Assembly (NCBI RefSeq): GCF_004366635.1
Contig: NZ_SORN01000004.1
Coordinates: forward strand, 124,001 to 188,000
Reading direction: 5' to 3'
Length of the DNA stretch: 64,000 nucleotides
Origin: Roseinatronobacter bogoriensis DSM 18756
GTDB lineage: Bacteria; Pseudomonadota; Alphaproteobacteria; Rhodobacterales; Rhodobacteraceae
Made by a program: the position numbers and the translations under genes. Positions 26,450 through 33,497 of this stretch are shown one piece after another (within the stretch, counting starts at the first letter, position 1; every line of letters begins with the position of its first letter). A model generated the notes under the pieces. That model did no database searches. It worked only from the letters and a program-made list of their open reading frames with translations, and was not told where the DNA came from.

Positions 26450-27700
26450 ATGTCTGCACCAGCCGAGAACATGAAGATCAACAGCGAAAGACTGTGGGAC
26501 AGTCTGATGGACATGGCGCAGATCGGACCCGGTGTTGCAGGTGGGAACAACCGTCAGGCCGTTACCGATGAGGATAGCGAAGGCCGCCACCTGTTCCAGA
26601 AATGGTGCGAAGATGCAGGCGGCACGATGGGCGTGGATGAGATGGGCACCATGTTCGCGCGGTTTGAGGGGAGCGACCCAGACGCCTTGCCGGTCTATGT
26701 CGGCAGCCATCTCGACACCCAGCCCACCGGTGGGAAGTATGATGGCGTGCTGGGCGTGCTTGCCGGGTTGGAGATTATCCGCACCATGCGCGATCTGGGC
26801 ATAAAGACCCGTCGGCCGATTGTGGTAACAAACTGGACCAATGAGGAAGGCACGCGTTTCGCCCCCGCCATGCTGGCCTCTGGTGTCTTCGCAGGCGTGC
26901 TGGAGCGTGACTGGGCCTATGACCGGGTTGACGCCAAGGGCAAACGGTTTGGCGACGAGTTGGCGCGTGTCGGCTGGAAGGGCAGCGAATCTGTCGGCGC
27001 GCGCGAAATGCATGCCTTTTTTGAACTGCATATCGAACAAGGCCCGATTCTCGAGGCCGAAGGCAAACAAGTGGGCGTTGTCACCCATGGTCAGGGCCTG
27101 CGCTGGATCGAATGCACCGTGACTGGCAAGGGCCAGCACACCGGATCAACCCCCATGTATATGCGCCGCAATGCAGGTCGCGGGCTGGCACGGGTGACCG
27201 AACTGGTTCATGAAATCGCCCTGAAACACCAGCCCAACGCCGTGGGTGCGATCGGGCAGATTGATGTCTACCCCAATTCGCGTAACATCATCCCTGAAAA
27301 GGTGGTGTTCACCATCGACTTTCGGTCCCATGTGCTGGACACACTGGACGCGATGGTGGCCGAACTCAATGCCCGCGCACCGGGCTTGTGCGCCGATATC
27401 GGTGTGAAATTCTCCGCCGAGCTGGTCGGTTTTTTCGACCCGCCCGCCTTTGATGAAGCCCTTGTTGGCCGCGTGCGCGATGCGGCCGAGAGGCTGGGCT
27501 ACAGCCATATGGATATCATCTCGGGTGCAGGGCATGATGCCTGCTGGATCAATCGCCTTTACCCTACCACAATGGTTATGTGCCCCTGCGTGGATGGTCT
27601 GTCCCATAATGAGGCCGAGGAGATATTTCCCGAATGGGCGGAAGCGGGCGCAAATGTGTTGATGCATGCCGTGCTGGAAACCGCCGAGGTTGTGGGCTGA
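26450..27700 (+). CDS. pydC: Zn-dependent hydrolase, beta-ureidopropionase/N-carbamoyl-amino-acid amidohydrolase family
   Basis: It probably hydrolyses N-carbamoyl-beta-alanine to beta-alanine, CO2 and ammonia, the last step of reductive pyrimidine degradation. The 416-residue product is an M20-family metal hydrolase with the metal ligands in YVGSHLDTQPTGGKYDG, TNEEGTRFAP, and the late ISGAGHDA; the lid domain shows HIEQGPILE and GQHTGSTPM typical of hydantoin-utilisation carbamoylases. The ATG at 26450 has GAGGAAG upstream. Related enzymes act on other N-carbamoyl amino acids or allantoate; the adjoining dihydropyrimidinase and PreTA genes favour ureidopropionate. The symbol reflects pathway context. 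Confidence 0.88.
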   Translation: MSAPAENMKINSERLWDSLMDMAQIGPGVAGGNNRQAVTDEDSEGRHLFQKWCEDAGGTMGVDEMGTMFARFEGSDPDALPVYVGSHLDTQPTGGKYDGVLGVLAGLEIIRTMRDLGIKTRRPIVVTNWTNEEGTRFAPAMLASGVFAGVLERDWAYDRVDAKGKRFGDELARVGWKGSESVGAREMHAFFELHIEQGPILEAEGKQVGVVTHGQGLRWIECTVTGKGQHTGSTPMYMRRNAGRGLARVTELVHEIALKHQPNAVGAIGQIDVYPNSRNIIPEKVVFTIDFRSHVLDTLDAMVAELNARAPGLCADIGVKFSAELVGFFDPPAFDEALVGRVRDAAERLGYSHMDIISGAGHDACWINRLYPTTMVMCPCVDGLSHNEAEEIFPEWAEAGANVLMHAVLETAEVVG

Positions 27701-27758
27701 CGGGCAGCACCGGAAATTACAGCCGCGACATGCGGCAGATGAAACAGGGAGTAACCAC

Positions 27759-29210
27759 ATGAGCACCGTCATCAAGAACGGCACCATTGTCACCCATGAC
27801 CTGACTTATAAGGCCGATATCCGCATCGATGGCGGCAAGATCATTGAAATCGGCCCGAACCTGTCGGGCGACACGGAACTGGACGCGACAGGCGCCTATG
27901 TCATGCCCGGCGGGATAGATCCGCATACGCATCTGGAAATGCCCTTCATGGGCACCTATTCCAGCGATGATTTCGAATCCGGCACCCGCGCGGCGCTGTC
28001 GGGTGGCACGACGATGGTGATCGATTTCGCGCTGCCCAGCCCCGGTCAGGGGCTGCTTGATGCGTTGAAGATGTGGGACAACAAATCTGGCCGCGCGCAT
28101 TGTGATTATTCCTATCACATGGCGGTCACATGGTGGTCGCAGCAGGTCTTTGACGAAATGCCCGAAGTGGTCGCGCGCGGCATTACCAGCTTCAAACATT
28201 TTCTGGCCTATAAGGGCGCGCTTATGGTCAATGATGACGAACTTTTTGCATCTTTCCAGCGGTTGCGCGAATTGGGGGCCATTGCCATGGTCCATGCCGA
28301 AAACGGCGATGTGGTGGCGGAACTCTCCGCCCGCCTGCTGGCCGAAGGCAATACCGGCCCCGAAGCGCATGCTTATTCCCGCCCCTCGCAGGTCGAGGGC
28401 GAGGCCACAAACCGCGCCATCATGATCGCGGATATGGCTGGTGTGCCGCTCTATGTTGTCCATACATCCTGCGAGGAATCGCATGAAGCGATCCGGCGGG
28501 CCAAGCAGGCGGGCAAACGTGTCTGGGGCGAGCCGTTGATCCAGCATCTGACCTTGGACGAGTCCGAGTATTTTCACCCCGACTGGGACCATGCCGCGCG
28601 CCGCGTCATGTCGCCCCCGTTCCGCAACAAGGCCCATCAGGACAGTCTCTGGGCCGGTCTGGCATCGGGGTCGCTGTCTGTCGTGGCGACAGATCATTGC
28701 GCCTTCACCACGGACCAGAAGCGATACGGTGTGGGCGATTTCACCAAGATCCCCAATGGCACCGGCGGGCTTGAAGATCGGATGCCCATGCTCTGGACGC
28801 ATGGCGTGCGCACAGGCCGGATCACAATGAACGAATTTGTCGCCGTCACCTCGACCAATGTGGCCAAGATTTTCGGGATGTATCCGCGCAAGGGGGCGGT
28901 GGCCGTAGGCGCAGATGCCGATCTGGTGGTCTGGGACCCCGAAGCAACGAAAACCATTACTGCCAGCAAGCAGGCGTCGAATATCGATTATAACGTGTTT
29001 GAGGGGCAGGAAGTCACTGGGCTGCCGCGTCATGTGCTGTCGCGCGGACGTGTGATGGTGAATGACGGGGTGTTCGATGGTCAGGAAGGGCATGGCCAGT
29101 TTGTCGAACGCTGCCCTAACGGCCCTGTGAACCAGGCGCTTTCAACCTGGAAGGATCTGACGGCGCCCCGGCCTGTGCAACGCAGCGGCATCCCCGCGAC
29201 GGGGGTCTGA
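27759..29210 (+). CDS. hydA: Dihydropyrimidinase
   Basis: It opens the dihydrouracil ring to N-carbamoyl-beta-alanine, the middle step of the pathway. The ATG at 27759 gives 483 residues starting MSTVIKNGTIVTHD. Cyclic-amidohydrolase metal ligands are His56 and His58 in GGIDPHTHLE, the carboxylated Lys146 in SFKHFLAYKG, and later His residues in HAENGD and VHTSCEES, with VATDHCAFT carrying the last Asp. Length and motif order are normal for dihydropyrimidinase/hydantoinase. It follows the hydrolase gene by 58 bases, and its stop overlaps the ABC ATPase start by one base (TGATG), which links degradation and uptake in one operon. Confidence 0.95.
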   Translation: MSTVIKNGTIVTHDLTYKADIRIDGGKIIEIGPNLSGDTELDATGAYVMPGGIDPHTHLEMPFMGTYSSDDFESGTRAALSGGTTMVIDFALPSPGQGLLDALKMWDNKSGRAHCDYSYHMAVTWWSQQVFDEMPEVVARGITSFKHFLAYKGALMVNDDELFASFQRLRELGAIAMVHAENGDVVAELSARLLAEGNTGPEAHAYSRPSQVEGEATNRAIMIADMAGVPLYVVHTSCEESHEAIRRAKQAGKRVWGEPLIQHLTLDESEYFHPDWDHAARRVMSPPFRNKAHQDSLWAGLASGSLSVVATDHCAFTTDQKRYGVGDFTKIPNGTGGLEDRMPMLWTHGVRTGRITMNEFVAVTSTNVAKIFGMYPRKGAVAVGADADLVVWDPEATKTITASKQASNIDYNVFEGQEVTGLPRHVLSRGRVMVNDGVFDGQEGHGQFVERCPNGPVNQALSTWKDLTAPRPVQRSGIPATGV

Positions 29211-30001
29211 TGCGCGACATTGCCACCGCGCCTGTGATTTCGGCCCAGAACCTCAATCTGACCTTTCAGACCGGGGATGGGCCTGTCCATGCCCTCAAGG
29301 ATGTAAATCTTGACATCGCCAAAGGCGAATTCGTCAGCTTTATCGGCCCGTCGGGCTGTGGCAAGACCACGTTCCTGCGCGTGATCGCCGATCTTGAACA
29401 GCCCACATCCGGCACAATCTCGGTCAATGGTCTGTCGTCCGAAGCAGCGCGCAAGGCCCGTGCCTATGGCTATGTGTTTCAGGCGGCAGGGCTGTATCCC
29501 TGGCGCACCATTGCCGGGAATATAAAGCTGCCGCTGGAAATCATGGGTTATTCCCGCGCCGATCAGGACAGCCGCGTGAAAAAGGTGCTGGAACTGGTCG
29601 AACTTTCGGGTTTTGCGCGGAAATTCCCCTGGCAGCTTTCCGGCGGGATGCAGCAACGCGCCTCGATCGCCCGCGCCTTGGCTTTCGATGCCGACATCCT
29701 GCTGATGGACGAGCCGTTCGGCGCATTGGATGAAATCGTGCGCGACCGCCTGAACGAGCAACTTCTGGAATTATGGGCACGCACCGAAAAGACCATCGCT
29801 TTCGTGACCCACTCCATTCCAGAGGCAGTCTATCTGTCCACCAAGATCGTGGTCATGTCGCCCCGTCCCGGGCGCATCTCGGATGTCATCGACAGCCCGC
29901 TGCCGCGAGAGCGGCCATTGGATATCCGCGACACGCCGGAATTCATCGAAATTGCGCACCGCGTGCGCGAAGGGCTCAGGGCGGGGCATCTTGATGACTA
30001 G
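29210..30001 (+). CDS. ABC transporter ATP-binding protein (pyrimidine-related importer)
   Basis: A 263-residue nucleotide-binding subunit of the nitrate/taurine/NMT1-type importer class. Walker A is GPSGCGKTT (residues 46-54), followed by the Q-loop in VFQAAGLYPWRT, the signature LSGGMQQR, Walker B ILLMDEPFGALD, and the switch His in VTHSIPEA. Its start overlaps the hydA stop, and it is followed by two permease genes and a binding-protein gene, so the complete importer is encoded here. By position the substrate is likely a pyrimidine or a related ring compound, not proven from sequence; thiamine-precursor and riboflavin importers belong to the same class. Confidence 0.9.
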   Translation: MRDIATAPVISAQNLNLTFQTGDGPVHALKDVNLDIAKGEFVSFIGPSGCGKTTFLRVIADLEQPTSGTISVNGLSSEAARKARAYGYVFQAAGLYPWRTIAGNIKLPLEIMGYSRADQDSRVKKVLELVELSGFARKFPWQLSGGMQQRASIARALAFDADILLMDEPFGALDEIVRDRLNEQLLELWARTEKTIAFVTHSIPEAVYLSTKIVVMSPRPGRISDVIDSPLPRERPLDIRDTPEFIEIAHRVREGLRAGHLDD

Positions 30002-30971
30002 TCAGCTTTCATCCTTGCAAAAATATCCCGGGGGGGGCGAGGGGGGCAGAGCCCCCCAAACCCCGGCAATGCTCATGCGCAACGTAATCCCGGTCCTCAC
30101 CGTCACCGCCGCTTTGGTTGCGCTTTGGTATGCGGCTGTCATCCCGATGAACGCGCAATGGGCGCAGGATCAGGCCCGGCGCGCTGGCGTCGAATTGACA
30201 CTGCCCACGCTTGTTGCAGACACCATGTCGCAACAACGCCCCCGTCTGCCTGCCCCGCATCAGGTGGCGACAGAGTTGTGGAACTCTACTGTGGTTGAGG
30301 AAATGACCGGGCGGCGTGGCTTCATGAATACCGGCAGCCTGTCTAATCGCAGCCTGATTTATCATGGTTGGGTCACGCTTTCAGCCACGCTTCTGGGCTT
30401 TGCCATCGGATCAGCCCTTGGTATCGCGCTTGCTGTGGGGATCGTGCATAATCGCGCGATGGATGTCTCTGTCATGCCCTGGGCGATTGCCAGCCAGACC
30501 ATTCCAATCCTTGCCATCGCGCCCATGATTATCGTGGTCCTCAATGCGGTGGGGATTACCGGGTTGGTCCCCAAGGCGATTATCTCGACCTATCTCAGTT
30601 TCTTTCCGGTCGTCGTTGGTATGGTCAAAGGGCTGCGCGCGCCTGACCAGATGCAACTGGACCTGATGAAAACCTATAGCGCGACGGGTGGACAGGTCTT
30701 TGCGAAACTGCGTTGGCCCTCGGCAATGCCCTATCTTTTTGCCTCGCTGAAAGTGGCGATTGCGGCCGCGCTTGTCGGGGCCATTGTCGCGGAACTGCCG
30801 ACAGGGGCTGTCGCGGGACTGGGCGCGCGGCTGCTATCGGGCAGCTATTACGGCCAGACCGTACAGATATGGTCGGCCCTTTTTGCCGCAGCCATCCTTG
30901 CCGCCAGCATGGTGGCGCTGATCGGTGTGGTCCAGCGTGCAACGCTGAAACGGATGGGGATGGCGGCATGA
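29994..30971 (+). CDS. ABC transporter permease, first subunit
   Basis: A BPD-type permease with about six membrane helices and the EAA-like cytoplasmic loop DLMKTYSATGGQVFAKLRWPSAMPYL. The outermost plausible ATG at 29994 overlaps the ATPase gene by eight bases and gives 325 residues. The first 25 residues (MTSQLSSLQKYPGGGEGG and on) are encoded by a GC-rich hairpin element at 30041-30057 and look non-conserved; ATGs at 30069 and 30075 would give about 300 residues and put the element between the genes. A large loop after helix 1 (about residues 45-115) is probably periplasmic. It is the first of two permeases of the importer. Confidence 0.88.
   Translation: MTSQLSSLQKYPGGGEGGRAPQTPAMLMRNVIPVLTVTAALVALWYAAVIPMNAQWAQDQARRAGVELTLPTLVADTMSQQRPRLPAPHQVATELWNSTVVEEMTGRRGFMNTGSLSNRSLIYHGWVTLSATLLGFAIGSALGIALAVGIVHNRAMDVSVMPWAIASQTIPILAIAPMIIVVLNAVGITGLVPKAIISTYLSFFPVVVGMVKGLRAPDQMQLDLMKTYSATGGQVFAKLRWPSAMPYLFASLKVAIAAALVGAIVAELPTGAVAGLGARLLSGSYYGQTVQIWSALFAAAILAASMVALIGVVQRATLKRMGMAA
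30041..30057. repeat. GC-rich palindromic element
   Basis: A perfect seven-pair hairpin, GGGGGGC and GCCCCCC around AGA, preceded by a G run and an A/T-rich AAAAATATCCC segment. It resembles the GC-rich palindromic elements common between genes in Rhodobacteraceae (recognised from memory). Here it lies within the 5' end of the permease frame or just before its real start. Only one copy was noticed in the window. Confidence 0.6.
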
Positions 30972-32062
30972 CGGTCCTGCGTGACACCGGGGGTGTCCAT
31001 TGGGTGGGCATGACATTGGCCTTTCTTCTGGCTGCTGGTCTTGGCGTTACAGGCGACCTGTCGGCAGGCACGCTGCTTTTGTTGCTGGCCGTGGTCATGC
31101 TGGGCGTCTTGCCGCAATCGCGTAAGGGCTGGGCCTGGTCATTTGCGGTTGCGGCGGCGCTGGCCGGTGCGGCGCAGGCACTTTTGCCCTTTGCGACATC
31201 CAGTTTGCCGGTCTGGGGTGCGGTTATTGCTGTCTGGCTTGGGGCCTGGATGCTGGTGGCGCAACTGGCCGATCGTCCGCGCCTGCCTGGCATTCCGGGG
31301 CGGTTGCAGGGCTTGCTGGCGCCGCTGGCCTTCGGGGCAACGCTTTTGTGGTTGTGGGAAGTGGTTGTGCGCGCGTTGGAAGTCCCGCGCGTGATCCTGC
31401 CAGCGCCAAGCATGATCTGGGAACGAATTCTGCGGTCAACAGATGTGCTTTGGGTCGATTTTGTGCAAACCTTTATCAAGGGCGCCTTGTCGGGCTATGC
31501 CATTGGTGTGGGCGCGGCGCTGGTATTTGCGCTGCTGGTGGACCGGTCCGATTTCCTGCGCCGGGGGCTGTTGCCCGTGGGCAATTTTCTGGCCGCCCTG
31601 CCAATTATCGGCACCGCGCCGATCATGGTCATGTGGTTTGGCTTTGACTGGCCGTCCAAGGCGGCGGTGGTTGTGGCGATGGTGTTTTTCCCGATGCTGG
31701 TCAATACCGTACAGGGCTTGGCCGCGACCGAGGCAATGCAACGCGACCTGATGCGCACCTATAACGCCAGTTGGGCGCAGGCGCTGATCAAGCTGCGCTT
31801 GCCCGCTGCGATGCCCTTCATTTTCAACGGGCTGAAAATCTCATCAACACTGGCACTGATCGGGGCTATTGTTGCTGAATTTTTCGGCTCTCCGACACGT
31901 GGGATGGGCTTTCGCATCTCAACCGAGGTCGGGCGGTTGCAACTGGATATGGTCTGGGCAGAAATTGCCGTAGCTGCCCTTGCGGGCTCGCTGTTCTACG
32001 GCCTTATCGCGCTGGTGGAGCGAGGGGTGACCTTCTGGCACCCGTCACAACGCGGGCGTTAA
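30968..32062 (+). CDS. ABC transporter permease, second subunit
   Basis: The ATG at 30968 overlaps the first permease stop by four bases (ATGA). The 364-residue product is a BPD-type permease with the coupling loop RDLMRTYNASWAQALIKLRLPAAMPF. Its C-terminal 250 residues match the usual permease, while the N-terminal 100 residues add three or four extra hydrophobic helices (for example SAGTLLLLLAVVMLG) before a basic loop. Such a longer partner is sometimes seen in two-permease importers of this class. It acts in the inner membrane with the neighbouring permease and ATPase. The binding-protein gene starts 47 bases downstream. Confidence 0.9.
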   Translation: MTVLRDTGGVHWVGMTLAFLLAAGLGVTGDLSAGTLLLLLAVVMLGVLPQSRKGWAWSFAVAAALAGAAQALLPFATSSLPVWGAVIAVWLGAWMLVAQLADRPRLPGIPGRLQGLLAPLAFGATLLWLWEVVVRALEVPRVILPAPSMIWERILRSTDVLWVDFVQTFIKGALSGYAIGVGAALVFALLVDRSDFLRRGLLPVGNFLAALPIIGTAPIMVMWFGFDWPSKAAVVVAMVFFPMLVNTVQGLAATEAMQRDLMRTYNASWAQALIKLRLPAAMPFIFNGLKISSTLALIGAIVAEFFGSPTRGMGFRISTEVGRLQLDMVWAEIAVAALAGSLFYGLIALVERGVTFWHPSQRGR

Positions 32063-32109
32063 CACCCTGCGCCCGAAAAACGGGTCAGGCAACATGGAGG
32101 TGAAAGTAA

Positions 32110-33099
32110 ATGAAGAAAGTGGTTTACGGGTCGGTTGCGGCCCTTGGTTTGGGTTTTGCGCCTGCGGCATGGGCAATGGATGATGTGACACTGCAACTGA
32201 AATGGGTGACACAGGCACAATTCGCGGGCTATTATGTTGCGCTTGAAAACGGGTTTTACGAAGATGAAAACCTGAATGTCACCATCCGCGCGGGCGGCCC
32301 CGATATTGCCCCCCCGCAGGTGATCGCAGGTGGTGGTGCCGATGTGATCGTCGAGTGGATGCCAGCAGCTTTGGCCGCGCGTGAAAATGGCCTTCCGCTG
32401 GTGAATATCGCGCAGCCCTTCAAGGCGTCAGGCATGATGCTGACCTGTCTGGCCGAAACCGGTATCAGCGGGCCAGAAGATTTCCCCGGTCGGACTCTGG
32501 GTGTTTGGTTCTTTGGCAATGAATATCCGTTCCTAAGCTGGATGAGCACACTTGGCATTCCCACCGATGGCGGTGATGAAGGGGTCGAGGTGCTGCGTCA
32601 GGGGTTCAATGTCGACCCGCTGTTACAGCGTCAGGCCGATTGCATCAGCACCATGACCTATAACGAATACTGGCAGGTCATTGATGCGGGCATCTCTGAG
32701 GACGAGCTTGTGACCTTCAAATATGAGGATCAGGGCGTCGCCACGCTGGAAGACGGGTTGTATGTGCTAGAAAGCAATCTGGAAGACCCGGAATTCGTGG
32801 ACAAGATGGCGCGTTTCGTGCGGGCGTCCATGCGCGGCTGGGAATGGGCCGCAGAGAATGTCGAAGAAGCGGCCATGATCGTGCTGGAATATGACGACAC
32901 TGGCGCACAGACCGAAGAGCACCAGATTCGCATGATGGGCGAGGTTGCCCTGCTGATCGAAGGGTCAAACGGTACTCTGGACATGGAAGATTATGAGCGC
33001 ACAGTGGCCACACTTCTGGGTGGGGGTTCTGATCCGGTCATCACGGCTGAACCGGAAGGGGCTGTGACCTCTGCCGTGACAGACGCGGCGTTTGACTAA
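32110..33099 (+). CDS. ABC transporter substrate-binding protein, NMT1/THI5-like
   Basis: The 329-residue product has a Sec signal peptide (MKKVVYGSVAALGLG to about residue 22, ending AWA) and then the NMT1/THI5 signature TLQLKWVTQAQFAGYYVA followed by ENGFYEDENLNV. GGADVIVEWMPAALAARENG is in the expected position. Periplasmic binding proteins of this class deliver hydroxymethylpyrimidine derivatives, riboflavin or pyrimidines. It closes the operon of the pyrimidine-degradation enzymes and transporter, so a uracil, thymine or related ligand is a reasonable inference. An AGGTG upstream of the ATG fits a ribosome-binding site. Two hairpins follow at 33111-33176. Confidence 0.92.
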   Translation: MKKVVYGSVAALGLGFAPAAWAMDDVTLQLKWVTQAQFAGYYVALENGFYEDENLNVTIRAGGPDIAPPQVIAGGGADVIVEWMPAALAARENGLPLVNIAQPFKASGMMLTCLAETGISGPEDFPGRTLGVWFFGNEYPFLSWMSTLGIPTDGGDEGVEVLRQGFNVDPLLQRQADCISTMTYNEYWQVIDAGISEDELVTFKYEDQGVATLEDGLYVLESNLEDPEFVDKMARFVRASMRGWEWAAENVEEAAMIVLEYDDTGAQTEEHQIRMMGEVALLIEGSNGTLDMEDYERTVATLLGGGSDPVITAEPEGAVTSAVTDAAFD

Positions 33100-33110
33100 G
33101 CTGAATTCGT

Positions 33111-33176
33111 GATCCCGGCCATTTGGGGTCGGGATCAACTGCACGGCGACATATCCCGGCGGTGACGCCGGGATAT
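33111..33176 (+). terminator. Tandem hairpins ending the importer operon
   Basis: Two stems in a row: a ten-pair stem GATCCCGGCC (33111-33120) with 33127-33136 through one G-T pair, and an 11-pair perfect stem (33151-33161 with 33166-33176) around GTGA. Both share a TCCCGGC core. T tracts are short, so they may stabilise the mRNA end as much as terminate. Confidence 0.6.
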
Positions 33177-33497
33177 TTCAGTCTCTGGTGTTCGCCACCT
33201 GACACATTGTTTCGCAATGCGAGGTAAGGGGCCGCTAAGAGGGGTTTTGCAGTCTTTGACCGGCGCGGAATCGAGGCTGAAGGCCGCCGCGACTCAAAGG
33301 GCCGCCCCCACGGCACGGGGATTTGGCTGCCCCAAGCGCAACGATCTGATCTTTCAGGGACTTGGCCAGCATAAAGCGCTACAGAGTAAACCTTGGGTCG
33401 CCGCACCGCGGCCCGACGCTGCGCGGCTTTGCACCCGGCTTTGCTATGTCCGCAAAGCCCCGCGATGCCGCTATAGAGTTTTTGTGTCAGGTGACGA
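33177..33497. other. Gene-poor stretch between the importer and pepN
   Basis: About 320 bases. Open frames exist on both strands (33217-33501 plus, 33041-33406 minus) but their proteins are Arg/Pro/Ala-rich without recognisable motifs and have no good ribosome-binding site, so I do not call them. An eight-pair hairpin GGCTTTGC/GCAAAGCC at 33437-33459 lies just past the pepN stop and may end that transcript. Nothing else is seen. Confidence 0.5.
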
